A DNA stretch of 53,098 bases from an uncultured Pelagibacteraceae bacterium. GTDB taxonomy: Bacteria > Pseudomonadota > Alphaproteobacteria > Pelagibacterales > Pelagibacteraceae. Made by a program: the position numbers and the translations under genes. The number at the start of each line of letters is the position of its first letter. Position 1 is the stretch's first letter. The notes under the pieces are model-generated. The model saw only the letters and a list, made by a program, of their open reading frames with translations. It did no database searches and had not been told where the DNA came from. Location: assembly GCA_902614355.1 (NCBI GenBank), contig CACMKP010000007.1:1-53098 (forward strand), written 5' to 3'. Of the stretch, positions 25,528 to 33,572 are shown one piece after another.

Positions 25528-26985
25528 GTGAATCAGCAAAAATCACATAAAACACTAATTAATTGGGATTTGGTGACAGTAAATCCAAGTAATAAAAATT
25601 GGAACTGGAAAGATTTATTTTGTTTTTGGGGAGTAGGCATTCAAAGCGTAATTGGATTTTCTTTGATTGCATCTCTTTATGTTGTGTATGACTTAAATAC
25701 TTTTGTAGTATTTTTTGGAACAATTTTTGCCTCTTTATTGGTTTATTTTTTTTCAAATTTAATTGGTAAGCCATCTCAAAAATTTGGATTACCGTTTGTA
25801 GTTTTATTGAGATCCTCAATGGGAGTAAGAGGAGCACAGTATATCGGATTTTTAAGAAGTATAGTTGGTATATTTATGTTTGGAATTCAAACATATTTTT
25901 TATCAAAGGCACTAGGATATTTATTTAGAATTTTAATTTTTTCCATTGATAAAACTCTTTTACAACAAGAAATTTTTCTTATTTTTTTCATTGGATTAAA
26001 CATCATAGATTGGATTTCAATTATAGTCTCAATGGCTCTACAGGTTATTTTATTTAGTATAGGGATGAATTATAATAAAAAAATTATTAATATCTCTGCA
26101 ATCTTCGTCTATTCTGGAATGGCGTTATTCTTTTTTATAGTTTTATTGAGTGATGTTAAATTTACAATTAATGCATTTTTAGGTGCTTTAAGTTTAGAAA
26201 ATTTTGTAGATAAAAATAATATTATACCATTGATAACTGTATCAGGAACGCTTTTTGCTTACTTTTCGATTGTTATTTTAAGTTTTGGTGACTTCTCAAG
26301 GTATGTTGAAAATGAAAACCAACTCAAAAAAGGGAATTTAACTTTAATATTGAATTTAATAATTTTTTCTTTTTTTGCACTTTTTATTGTCATAGGTGCA
26401 GATGCTTTTTTAAAACAAAGTCCTGAAAATATTGAAAAAATACTTACAAATCCTACGGACATAATTGGTAAGCTGAATAATTTATTATTAACTAATTTAG
26501 TTTTGATTTTTATAATTATTGCGTCAGCTTCTACAAATTTAATTGCTAATTTTATTCCATCACAATATTCACTTATTAATTTATTTCCCACATCGTTATC
26601 ATTCAAGAGCTCAGGACTAGTGATAGGTTTAATCGGACTTCTAATAGGAGTATTTTGGCTTACTGTTTTAAGTCAAATAGGAATTTTATCAATAATAGAT
26701 ACAATCGGAGCTTTTTTTGGACCAATTTTTGGAATTATGATTTGTGATTATTATTTGATTAGAAAGGGTAATTTAATTAATAAAGATATTTATTCTTTAG
26801 AAAAAAATGGGTCGTATTATTTTTCAGGCGGTTGGCATATAAAAGGCACTTATTCTTTATTTTTAGGATTTGTATTCTCGGCCTCAACAATCTGGAACCC
26901 CAATTTAATGTTTTTACAATCTTATGCATGGATTATTGGTGCATTAATTTCCTCTATAACCTATTATTTTTTGGCAAAAAAATAA
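25528..26985 (+). CDS. NCS1 family permease (cytosine/purine/allantoin/thiamine type)
   Basis: A 485-aa protein with about 12 hydrophobic helices. The N-terminal 'INWDLVTVNPSNKNWNW' followed by 'FCFWGVGIQSV' is the NCS1 signature around helix 1, and 'GLPFVVLLRSSMGVRGAQ' matches the conserved helix 2-3 region. NCS1 proteins take up nucleobases, hydantoins or related nitrogen compounds with Na+ or H+. The start is a GTG at 25528, 26 nt after dctM. The SDR follows after 4 nt. Specificity cannot be deduced. Confidence 0.88.
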   Translation: MNQQKSHKTLINWDLVTVNPSNKNWNWKDLFCFWGVGIQSVIGFSLIASLYVVYDLNTFVVFFGTIFASLLVYFFSNLIGKPSQKFGLPFVVLLRSSMGVRGAQYIGFLRSIVGIFMFGIQTYFLSKALGYLFRILIFSIDKTLLQQEIFLIFFIGLNIIDWISIIVSMALQVILFSIGMNYNKKIINISAIFVYSGMALFFFIVLLSDVKFTINAFLGALSLENFVDKNNIIPLITVSGTLFAYFSIVILSFGDFSRYVENENQLKKGNLTLILNLIIFSFFALFIVIGADAFLKQSPENIEKILTNPTDIIGKLNNLLLTNLVLIFIIIASASTNLIANFIPSQYSLINLFPTSLSFKSSGLVIGLIGLLIGVFWLTVLSQIGILSIIDTIGAFFGPIFGIMICDYYLIRKGNLINKDIYSLEKNGSYYFSGGWHIKGTYSLFLGFVFSASTIWNPNLMFLQSYAWIIGALISSITYYFLAKK

Positions 26986-26989
26986 CTTG

Positions 26990-27742
26990 ATGGATAAGAT
27001 AACATTTAATTTCGAAAATAGGACTGCGGTTATAACAGGTGGAGCTCAAGGATTTGGATTTGATATAGCTAGGAGATTTTTAAGCTCAGGTGCTAAAGTA
27101 ATAATTTGGGACAATGATCCAGACACACTAAAAAAATCTGTTAAGGAACTTAACAATACAAATTTAACTTCAAATGTTATTGATGTATCAAAATTTGAAG
27201 AAGTTGAAAATTGTACCAATGAAATCGTAAAAAACTCCAAAATTGACATATTAATCAATAACGCAGGAATAACTGGTCCTACTACCCCATTATGGGAATA
27301 TGATCTAGAGAAGTGGAAAAAAGTAGTAGATATTAATTTGATGGGAACCTTTAATTGTTGCAGAGCAATAGTGCCTAATATGATTAAGAATAACTATGGA
27401 AGAATTGTTAACGTAGCATCTGTTGCAGGAAAAGATGGCAATGCGAATGCAAGTGCTTATAGTGCAGGCAAAGCTGGCGCTATAGGACTAACTAAATCTT
27501 TGGGTAAAGAGCTTGCTGATAAAGATATAGCAGTAAATGCTGTCACTCCTGCAGGGGCCAAAACACGTATTTTAGATCAAATGACTAAGGAACATGTTCA
27601 AAGAATGCTTTCTAAGGTGCCTAGAGGACGATTTCTTGAGGTCGAAGAGTTTACATCCTTGGTTTGCTGGCTTTCATCAGAGGAAAATACGTTCTCAACA
27701 GCGGCAGTTTTTGACATAAGTGGTGGTCGTTCGACTTATTAA
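26990..27742 (+). CDS. SDR family oxidoreductase (FabG-like)
   Basis: A 250-aa classical SDR. The cofactor motif is 'VITGGAQGFGFDIA', then 'INNAGITG', catalytic Ser in 'VASVAGKDG' and YxxxK in 'YSAGK'. A TTG at 26987 precedes the ATG by one codon; the ATG at 26990 is preferred. It is the last gene of the TRAP/NCS1 plus-strand run and probably oxidises the imported compound or a product of it. Its stop overlaps that of the convergent 45-aa ORF by 4 bases. Confidence 0.9.
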   Translation: MDKITFNFENRTAVITGGAQGFGFDIARRFLSSGAKVIIWDNDPDTLKKSVKELNNTNLTSNVIDVSKFEEVENCTNEIVKNSKIDILINNAGITGPTTPLWEYDLEKWKKVVDINLMGTFNCCRAIVPNMIKNNYGRIVNVASVAGKDGNANASAYSAGKAGAIGLTKSLGKELADKDIAVNAVTPAGAKTRILDQMTKEHVQRMLSKVPRGRFLEVEEFTSLVCWLSSEENTFSTAAVFDISGGRSTY

Positions 27743-27876
27743 CTTTTTGGTTGTTCTTCAAATATTTTAGTATTAGCTGCTTTAGCTCGGCTTATTTTCA
27801 CATCTTTTGACATCACTGGTGCAAAGATCATAATTGACCAGTAAATTAACAGTATAAAAATTGAAATTGTTTTCAT
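27739..27876 (-). CDS. 45-residue single-helix membrane protein, unknown function
   Basis: ATG at 27876, stop at 27739, overlapping the stop of the convergent SDR. Residues 4-22 form one hydrophobic helix (ISIFILLIYWSIMIFAP), followed by a charged tail that is Lys/Ala-rich and then acidic. No Shine-Dalgarno sequence is visible. The exact tail-to-tail fit with the SDR and the helix-plus-tail layout, repeated in other small ORFs here, favour a real gene, but no family is recognised. Confidence 0.45.
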   Translation of the reverse strand: MKTISIFILLIYWSIMIFAPVMSKDVKISRAKAANTKIFEEQPKS

Positions 27877-27965
27877 AATTTATACATATTGGTCAAAGGT
27901 GATTTTTGAATGTTTAAATTTTGTCAAAATAATGTATTAACCATTTTTTTTAAAAAAATTTTTAA

Positions 27966-28616
27966 ATGAATATTTTTACTAAAATCTCAATTTTAATTTT
28001 TATAACTATTGGAACAGGTTATTCGAATGAGATTAAAGTTTTTAATTTTACCAAAGATGAAATATCAAATTTAGAGGTTCGAAAAGTGAGAGGAGCCGAA
28101 AATAAGACAATTTATACAATTGGATTAAATGAAAATGGAAATTTTTTGAAAGCCGTAGCTGATAATGCAGCCTCTGGATTAGGAAAAGAGGTCAAAATTG
28201 ACCTAAACAAAACTCCATTCATAAATATCACTTGGAAAATAGAAAAAGATCTATCTGGAATAAAAGAAAATACCAAAAAAGGACATGATTTTGCTGCTAG
28301 AGTTTTTGCAGTTAAGAAAACTGGTGCAACACCTTTATCTAATAGGGCCATAAACTATGTTTTTTCAAGCAATAATGAAATTGGCTTTAATTCGCCAAGT
28401 CCTTATACCAAAAAATCTATTGATAATGTTTTGGCAAGTACGAAAAATAATTTAAATCAATGGGTTACAGTGAAAGCAAATGTGAAAGAAGATTTTAAAA
28501 GATTTCATAATCTAAATGTTGATGAGTTAGATGGGTTAGCGATTATGTCTGATACAGATAACTCAAAAATGAAAGCTATAGCTTATTATCAAAACATATA
28601 TTTCTCAGAAAATTAA
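27966..28616 (+). CDS. DUF3047 family exported protein
   Basis: A 216-aa protein with an N-terminal signal peptide (hydrophobic residues 5-17, cleavage near 'GYSNE'). The core matches the DUF3047 layout: 'FINITWKIEKDLSGIKENTKKG', split here as 'NITWKIEKDLSGI' and 'KKGHDFAARVFAV', then 'NRAINYVFSS', 'NQWVTVKANVKEDF' and 'DGLAIMSDTDNS'. The fold is probably a beta-sandwich that acts in the periplasm; no function is known. Single gene, with small minus-strand ORFs on both sides. Confidence 0.85.
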   Translation: MNIFTKISILIFITIGTGYSNEIKVFNFTKDEISNLEVRKVRGAENKTIYTIGLNENGNFLKAVADNAASGLGKEVKIDLNKTPFINITWKIEKDLSGIKENTKKGHDFAARVFAVKKTGATPLSNRAINYVFSSNNEIGFNSPSPYTKKSIDNVLASTKNNLNQWVTVKANVKEDFKRFHNLNVDELDGLAIMSDTDNSKMKAIAYYQNIYFSEN

Positions 28617-28757
28617 TTATAATTTTAAATATTTTTTTAAAAAAATATTAAAAAAAGCTAAAATCACAGCTACCAAAACATCTGCATGAGGACTAGCACC
28701 AGGGTAACCAAAGTTCCATGCAATAACCAATACTAACCAAATAACAAAGATGTTCAT
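28617..28757 (-). CDS. 46-residue two-helix membrane protein, unknown function
   Basis: ATG at 28757, stop at 28617, directly abutting the stop of the convergent DUF3047 gene. Two hydrophobic segments (residues 3-16 and 27-40) flank a polar turn 'GYPGASPHAD', giving a hairpin with a basic C-terminus. The conserved-looking Trp/Asn and Pro/His residues in the turn suggest constraint. It is divergent from ybgC (56-bp gap), which may hold two promoters. Family not recognised. Confidence 0.55.
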   Translation of the reverse strand: MNIFVIWLVLVIAWNFGYPGASPHADVLVAVILAFFNIFLKKYLKL

Positions 28758-28813
28758 TTTATTTTATACTTTAGATTCTATAAAATTAATTAATTATTTG
28801 ATATAGTTATTTA

Positions 28814-29236
28814 ATGCACGAAAACTTCTTTCATGAATTAAAAGTATATTACGAGGATACAGATTCTGGTGGTGTAGTTTATTATGCGAATTATTTAAAA
28901 TTTTTAGAAAGAGCTAGGACAGAAGCGCTTTTTTCAATTGGATACAGCAACAATAAAATTCAACAAGATTTTAATTCTTTGATAATAGTTAAATCATGTA
29001 ATATCGAATATAAAAAATCTGCTTATTTAGAGGATGAATTGACAATAAGATCTTTTGTTAAATCAATCACTAAAACTTCTTTTTTTATGAACCAAATAAT
29101 TACTAGAAATAATGAAGTGATTGTTGAGGCGCAAATTCATTTAGTTTTTGTTAATAAAGATGGTAAACCAAAAAAAATACCAGAGCAAATCTACTCAAAA
29201 TTTAAACCGTATTTTTGTGATAGTATTAAGAAGTAG
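28814..29236 (+). CDS. ybgC: YbgC/FadM-type acyl-CoA thioesterase
   Basis: A 140-aa hot-dog fold thioesterase. The signature 'VYYEDTDSGGVVYYANYLKFLERARTE' includes the catalytic Asp in 'YEDTDSGG' and the 'YANYLKFLERAR' helix. YbgC hydrolyses acyl-CoA thioesters and is often encoded with the Tol-Pal system; no tol gene is in this window, so it stands alone. The 3' end overlaps the convergent uracil-DNA glycosylase gene by 11 bp. Confidence 0.9.
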   Translation: MHENFFHELKVYYEDTDSGGVVYYANYLKFLERARTEALFSIGYSNNKIQQDFNSLIIVKSCNIEYKKSAYLEDELTIRSFVKSITKTSFFMNQIITRNNEVIVEAQIHLVFVNKDGKPKKIPEQIYSKFKPYFCDSIKK

Positions 29237-29906
29237 CTAATCTCTTTGCCTTTTTAAATAATTTAATCATCATTTTTTCAGAAATTAATTTTGTATTAAC
29301 GTTTCTTGGACTTGGATGATAGCTTGATAAAATTATTAAACCATTAGGTAACTTATGTATTTTATTGTGTTTAAAAATAAATTTTTGTTCTATGTTAAAT
29401 TTTGGTTTGTATAATTTCATACAATTATCAAAAGCAACTTTTCCTAATGTAACTATAACTTTCAAATTCTTTAAAAATAATATTTCCTTATCAAAAAAAT
29501 TAGAGCAGTTGGAAATTTCAATGCTTAGTGGTTTATCTTCAGGAGGTACACACTTAAGAATATTAGTAATATAAGTAGATTTTAGTTTTAAATTATCTTC
29601 TAGATTTTTTGATATCGGAGAATTTGAAATTCCTACCTTGTGCAAACATTTAAATAAGAAATCTCCTGATTTATCTCCAGTAAATGCTCTGCCGGTTCTA
29701 GTACCACCATGAGCAGCAGGCGCTAGTCCGATGATAGCTATTTTAGAGCTTAAGTCTCCAAATCCAGGTACCGGTTTTCCCCAGTACACTTCATCTCTAT
29801 TTTGTTTTCTTTTTATTGAGCTTACTTTGCGTATAAACTTAACTAATCTTGGACACTTTTTACAATTAATTATTGTTTTATTCAAATCGTTTAATCTAAT
29901 ATCCAT
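29226..29906 (-). CDS. Uracil-DNA glycosylase, family 5 (UdgB-like)
   Basis: A 226-aa base-excision repair enzyme that removes uracil, and in this family also other deaminated bases, from DNA. Motif A is 'GLAPAAHGGTRTGRAFTGD', with Ala instead of the Asp or Asn used by other families, which defines family 5. Motif B is 'SSYHPSPRNVNT'. Fe-S cysteines are visible in 'NCKKCPRL', 'LKCVPP' and 'NCSNFF'. The start is separated by only 2 bp from the start of the divergent histidine phosphatase. Confidence 0.9.
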   Translation of the reverse strand: MDIRLNDLNKTIINCKKCPRLVKFIRKVSSIKRKQNRDEVYWGKPVPGFGDLSSKIAIIGLAPAAHGGTRTGRAFTGDKSGDFLFKCLHKVGISNSPISKNLEDNLKLKSTYITNILKCVPPEDKPLSIEISNCSNFFDKEILFLKNLKVIVTLGKVAFDNCMKLYKPKFNIEQKFIFKHNKIHKLPNGLIILSSYHPSPRNVNTKLISEKMMIKLFKKAKRLATS

Positions 29907-29908
29907 AA

Positions 29909-30472
29909 ATGAAATTTTTTAACTTCTTAATAATAATATCTATATCTTTAACATCATCTATTAAAGCAGATTTAAATGAAAATTTAATAAATCAATTAGA
30001 GGAGGGTGGAAAATTAATATTTATAAGACACGCATATGCTCCTGGAAGTGGAGATCCAAATAATTTCAATTTAAACGATTGTTCGACACAAAGAAATCTT
30101 AGTGAGAAAGGAAAAAAACAAGCTAAATCTATCGGTAAATTTTTTATCGAAAATAAAATTGAAATAGATAAAGTCTTATCAAGTGAATGGTGTAGATGTA
30201 AAGAAACAGCAAAAATTGCCTTTAAAGATTATACAACAAAAAGTTTTTTAAATTCTTTTTATAGCTCCAAATTTGTAAAAAATAAGGATAAACAGGTGAA
30301 AGCATTGAGAGAATATATTAAAAATTACAATAACAATAATAATGAGAATTTAGTTTTAGTTACTCATTACGTTTTAATATCAGAAATTTTAAACTACGGA
30401 TCATCATCGGGTGAAATAGTTGTATCTGATAAAAATTTTAATATTATAGATACGCAAGAAATATCTTATTAA
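29909..30472 (+). CDS. Exported histidine phosphatase family protein
   Basis: A 187-aa phosphoglycerate-mutase-like phosphatase with a signal peptide (cleavage near 'SIKA', residue 20), so it acts in the periplasm. The phosphorylated His lies in 'LIFIRHAYAPGSGDP', followed by 'QRNLSEKGKKQAKSIGKFF', 'VLSSEWCRCKETA' with the conserved Arg, and the second His in 'LVLVTHYVLI'. Substrate unknown. The 41-aa basic ORF follows after 3 nt. Confidence 0.88.
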   Translation: MKFFNFLIIISISLTSSIKADLNENLINQLEEGGKLIFIRHAYAPGSGDPNNFNLNDCSTQRNLSEKGKKQAKSIGKFFIENKIEIDKVLSSEWCRCKETAKIAFKDYTTKSFLNSFYSSKFVKNKDKQVKALREYIKNYNNNNNENLVLVTHYVLISEILNYGSSSGEIVVSDKNFNIIDTQEISY

Positions 30473-30475
30473 ATT

Positions 30476-30601
30476 ATGTCATCAAAAAGAGCAATGAAAC
30501 AAGCACAAAAACAGGCTTATGCGAGACACAGGAGCAACATAACAAATAGTAGGTTTGGATCAAGAAAGAGAAATTTTATTAAAAAAAATAAAAAGAACTA
30601 A
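30476..30601 (+). CDS. 41-residue basic protein, unknown function
   Basis: ATG at 30476, 3 nt after the histidine phosphatase stop; TAA at 30601, overlapping the convergent gene's stop by 4 nt. The protein is rich in Lys, Arg, Gln and Ser, starts 'MSSKRAMKQAQKQAYARHR' and ends in a lysine/asparagine run, with no hydrophobic segment. It looks like a small nucleic-acid-binding or ribosome-associated peptide, which is inference from composition. Coupled position after a real gene supports translation. Confidence 0.6.
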   Translation: MSSKRAMKQAQKQAYARHRSNITNSRFGSRKRNFIKKNKKN

Positions 30602-31020
30602 CTTTCTTTTTCAAATTTTTCTATTTTTTTACATGTTGATATTTTTGAAAGTCCTTCCTCATCGTTAAGGACCGTTCTCATGAAAATTTCTTTTTTATCT
30701 TTTTCAAATAAAATTTGGGTATAAAATTGTGGATATCCATGCTTGTGAGTTAAAATTTTTCCATCCTCTTCGTAGATATTTTGGACGTAAGAATTAGATT
30801 TTTTTACACTTAAATCCGTTAATCTGTATTTTTGGAATGTTTTTTCTTTATAAACGTAATTTCTAGTCATTATTAATTCATTTAAATTAAGAATATATTC
30901 ATTTTTCAGAAACTCATCTTGTTTATCATCACATTTACTCATGACAATAATTTCTGATTTTAAAATGTTAATTGGCAAAATTACAAAAAAGAAGATAATA
31001 AAATTCCTAATTATTTTCAT
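30598..31020 (-). CDS. Exported 140-aa protein, unknown function
   Basis: The start has a hydrophobic signal-like segment (MKIIRNFIIFFFVILPINI) followed near residue 22 by a mature part with two Cys, one early (MSKCDDKQDE) and one near the C-terminus (STCKK), which could form a disulfide in the periplasm. The rest is Lys/Glu-rich with beta-strand-like stretches. No family is recognised. The start lies inside the 3' end of the 57-aa membrane ORF (14-nt overlap), so the two are probably one transcript. Confidence 0.75.
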   Translation of the reverse strand: MKIIRNFIIFFFVILPINILKSEIIVMSKCDDKQDEFLKNEYILNLNELIMTRNYVYKEKTFQKYRLTDLSVKKSNSYVQNIYEEDGKILTHKHGYPQFYTQILFEKDKKEIFMRTVLNDEEGLSKISTCKKIEKFEKES

Positions 31021-31180
31021 TTTTTTCAGCGAAAAATAAACCTATCAGTGCTAAAGCTGTCCATCCTAAACCAAGAAGACCTTTATAAACACTTGTCTCT
31101 GCACTCCAAATTCCCAGAACTAACGCTCCAAAAATTAAACCCAAAATATATATAATTAGAACTATTGATGTTTTACTCAT
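31007..31180 (-). CDS. 57-residue two-helix membrane protein, unknown function
   Basis: ATG at 31180, TAG at 31007. Two hydrophobic helices (residues 5-25 and 34-51) are joined by a short polar loop with 'WSAETSVYKG'; the C-terminus is polar (AEKNENN). It overlaps the start of the 140-aa exported protein by 14 nt. No Shine-Dalgarno is obvious. The combination of two clean helices and the overlap suggests a real gene of unknown role. Confidence 0.6.
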   Translation of the reverse strand: MSKTSIVLIIYILGLIFGALVLGIWSAETSVYKGLLGLGWTALALIGLFFAEKNENN

Positions 31181-31268
31181 TTTTTTAAGTTTTTTTTTAA
31201 AAAAATACCATTTTCATTTTTATATGTATAGGTATCTTTCAAAATTTTATAATTCATTGTAATTGTCG

Positions 31269-31297
31269 TTGGACAAATAGATTCAATAATATATAAA
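31269..31297 (+). promoter_or_regulatory. Promoter of tRNA-Leu (and possibly tig)
   Basis: TTGGAC (31269-31274), an exact 17-nt spacer, and TATAAA (31292-31297). The predicted start near 31304 is about 7 nt before the tRNA. The trigger factor gene starts 10 nt after the tRNA, so it may be read from the same promoter. Confidence 0.7.
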
Positions 31298-31310
31298 ACT
31301 TTGAAATTGT

Positions 31311-31395
31311 GGGGCGATGGCGGAATTGGTAGACGCGTCGGTCTTAGGAACCGATAGAGCAATCTGTGAAGGTTCGAGTCCTTTTCGCCCTACCA
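31311..31395 (+). tRNA. tRNA-Leu(UAG)
   Basis: An 85-nt class II tRNA. The acceptor stem GGGGCGA pairs with TCGCCCT (one G:U), the anticodon stem TCGGT/ACCGA encloses loop CTTAGGA with anticodon TAG at 31345-31347, a medium variable arm follows, and the T-arm reads GAAGG-TTCGAGT-CCTTT. The 3' end carries an encoded A plus CCA. It reads CUA and other CUN leucine codons. Confidence 0.97.
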
Positions 31396-31405
31396 CATTT
31401 AAATT

Positions 31406-32839
31406 ATGAAAGTTACTGTTGAAAATAAAAAAGGTTTGAATAAAGATGTAAAGGTTTTTGTCGATAAAAAGACAATGAATGTATACCTGGATGAGAAATA
31501 TGAGGAGATTAAAGGAACTGTTAATCTAAAGGGATTTAGACCTGGTAAGGTACCAAGAGAGATTTTAAAAAGACAGTTTGGCAAAGCTGTTTTTAGTGAG
31601 GTCTTAGACAAAGTCTTGAAGGAAACATCAACAAAAGCCTTGCAAGAAAATAAGATTAAACCAGCAGGTCAACCCAAACTTGATCTTAAAACTTATGGTG
31701 AAGATAAAGATTTAGAATATATTTTATCTGTTACAGAGCTTCCAAAAGTTGAACTGAAATCAATAGAGAATATTAAGTTCGATGAGTATACGGTTAAAAT
31801 TGATCAAAAGGAAACTGACAAAAGAATAAATGATATTGCTAAAAATCAACCAAACTTTAAAGAAGCCTCAGAAACAACAAAAGCAAAAAAAGGTGACTTA
31901 GTTGTTTTTGACTACAATGCAACAGTAGATGAAAAAACGTTTAAAGGCGGAGAAGGTAAAAATACTCAATTAACTTTAGGAAAAGATCTTTTCTTAAAAG
32001 GATTTGATGAGCAATTAATCGGAGTCAAAAAGGGAGATGAAAAAATAGTAGATGCAACGCTTCCTGAAAATTTTCCAGAAAAAGAATTTATTAACAAAAA
32101 AGCAAAATTTATGTGTAAAATTTCAGCAGTTAAAATTCCTGAAGACGTAAAAATCGATGATCAGTTTGCCAAAAATTTAGGTGCAAAAGATCTTAATGAT
32201 CTTAAGTCGTTAATAACAAAACAAATAAATGATGAATATAAAAACTCTTTAGATCGTTTAACAAAAAATCAAATATTAAAAGAAATTGAGAAATTTAAAG
32301 TAAGCGAAATTCCAGAAAACTTACTTGAGGATGAAATAAAAATACTTTCTCAAGGTATGTCCGAGGATGATGCAAAAAAAAGTAGAAAAAATTTTGAGGA
32401 AGTTGCAAAAAAAAGAATTAAAGTTGGACTAATTTTAAATGAATTTGGTGAACAAAACCAAATAAAAGTTACTGAACAAGAATTACAGACCGAAGTTCAA
32501 AAACAAATTAGAATGATGCCAGGTCAGGAAAAAATGGTCATGGAATTTTATAAAAAAAATCCTAATGCGTTAGCAAGTTTAAGAGGGACCGTGTATGAGG
32601 AAAAGATTTTAAATATGATTAAAGAGAAGGCTAAGCCTAATAAAAAAGAAATTTCTAAAGATGAAGCTGAAAAAATTTTAAAGGAGTCCCAAAAACAACA
32701 ACTCGATCAAGAACTTAAAGATCAAAGAAAACCTGAAAAAAAAGCTGATGTAAAAAAAACAACAGACAATAAAACAAAGCCAAAAGTCAAAAAGACTAAA
32801 TCAACAGCTAAAAAAACAAAAAAAGTTAGCAAAAAGTAA
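31406..32839 (+). CDS. tig: Trigger factor (ribosome-associated chaperone / PPIase)
   Basis: Trigger factor binds L23 at the ribosome exit and helps fold new proteins. The 477-aa protein has the N-terminal ribosome-binding domain with '[17 protein letters not shown]' (the GFRxGxxP signature), a PPIase domain near 150-240 ([12 protein letters not shown] ... [15 protein letters not shown]), and a helical C-terminal domain. An unusual extension follows: residues 442-477 hold 17 lysines in 36 positions. The gene heads the tig-clpP-clpX-lon set and begins 10 nt after tRNA-Leu. Confidence 0.96.
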   Translation: MKVTVENKKGLNKDVKVFVDKKTMNVYLDEKYEEIKGTVNLKGFRPGKVPREILKRQFGKAVFSEVLDKVLKETSTKALQENKIKPAGQPKLDLKTYGEDKDLEYILSVTELPKVELKSIENIKFDEYTVKIDQKETDKRINDIAKNQPNFKEASETTKAKKGDLVVFDYNATVDEKTFKGGEGKNTQLTLGKDLFLKGFDEQLIGVKKGDEKIVDATLPENFPEKEFINKKAKFMCKISAVKIPEDVKIDDQFAKNLGAKDLNDLKSLITKQINDEYKNSLDRLTKNQILKEIEKFKVSEIPENLLEDEIKILSQGMSEDDAKKSRKNFEEVAKKRIKVGLILNEFGEQNQIKVTEQELQTEVQKQIRMMPGQEKMVMEFYKKNPNALASLRGTVYEEKILNMIKEKAKPNKKEISKDEAEKILKESQKQQLDQELKDQRKPEKKADVKKTTDNKTKPKVKKTKSTAKKTKKVSKK

Positions 32840-32871
32840 TCTCAAGTTGTATAAGTAGAACGAATCAACTT

Positions 32872-33483
32872 ATGACAAATAAAATATTTGAACACATGAG
32901 CAACTTAGTGCCTATGGTTGTTGAACAATCTAATAGAGGTGAACGAGCTTACGATATCTACTCAAGACTATTAAAAGAAAGAATAATTTTTCTAACAGGT
33001 CAAATAAATGATACTGTTGCGTCACTAGTAACTGCGCAATTATTATTTCTAGAAGCTGAGGATCCAAAGAAGGAAATATACTTGTATATAAATAGTCCAG
33101 GTGGTCTCGTTACAGCTGGTTTAGGTATTTATGATACCATGCAATATGTTAAACCAGATATTTCAACTTTATGTATTGGTCAAGCAGCATCAATGGGTTC
33201 TTTTTTATTATCCGCTGGAAAAAAAGGTAAAAGATTTTCATTGCCAAATTCAAGAATAATGGTTCATCAACCTTCCGCAGGTTTTCAAGGTCAAGCCACA
33301 GATATAGAAATTCATGCTAATGAGGTTTTGGCTTTAAAAAAAAGATTAAATGAAATTTATTCTAAACACACTGGAAAAACTGTTGATGAAATAAAAACTG
33401 CTTTGGAGAGAGATAATTTTATGACCGCGGACTCAGCTAAGGCTTTTGGGCTAATAGACGAAGTTGTGGAAAAAAGATCATAA
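32872..33483 (+). CDS. clpP: ATP-dependent Clp protease proteolytic subunit ClpP
   Basis: A 203-aa serine protease that forms the two-ring chamber used by ClpX or ClpA. Nucleophile Ser107 lies in '[14 protein letters not shown]' and His132 in 'IMVHQPSAG'. '[17 protein letters not shown]' is the oxyanion-hole region. Length and start (short N-terminal leader before '[20 protein letters not shown]') are normal. It lies between tig and clpX, as in most alphaproteobacteria. Confidence 0.97.
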   Translation: MTNKIFEHMSNLVPMVVEQSNRGERAYDIYSRLLKERIIFLTGQINDTVASLVTAQLLFLEAEDPKKEIYLYINSPGGLVTAGLGIYDTMQYVKPDISTLCIGQAASMGSFLLSAGKKGKRFSLPNSRIMVHQPSAGFQGQATDIEIHANEVLALKKRLNEIYSKHTGKTVDEIKTALERDNFMTADSAKAFGLIDEVVEKRS

Positions 33484-33538
33484 AACACAACATATTGAAT
33501 AAATAATATTACAAACTTGATTACCAAGAGTCATTTAT

Positions 33539-33555
33539 AATAAAGTAACTTTATT
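33539..33555. repeat. 17-bp near-perfect palindrome upstream of clpX
   Basis: AATAAAGT-A-ACTTTATT gives 8-bp arms around one base. It overlaps the end of a TATAAT box (33536-33541) in the 89-bp clpP-clpX spacer, 18 bp before the clpX ATG. Its place fits an operator that blocks a clpX promoter, but A+T-rich DNA forms such repeats easily. Confidence 0.35.
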
Positions 33556-33572
33556 GATTCGTTTTAAATTTT

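Noticed and set aside
31177..31362. 61-aa minus-strand ORF over tRNA-Leu
   Set aside because: Antisense to a full tRNA and overlaps the start of the 57-aa gene; no protein-like features.
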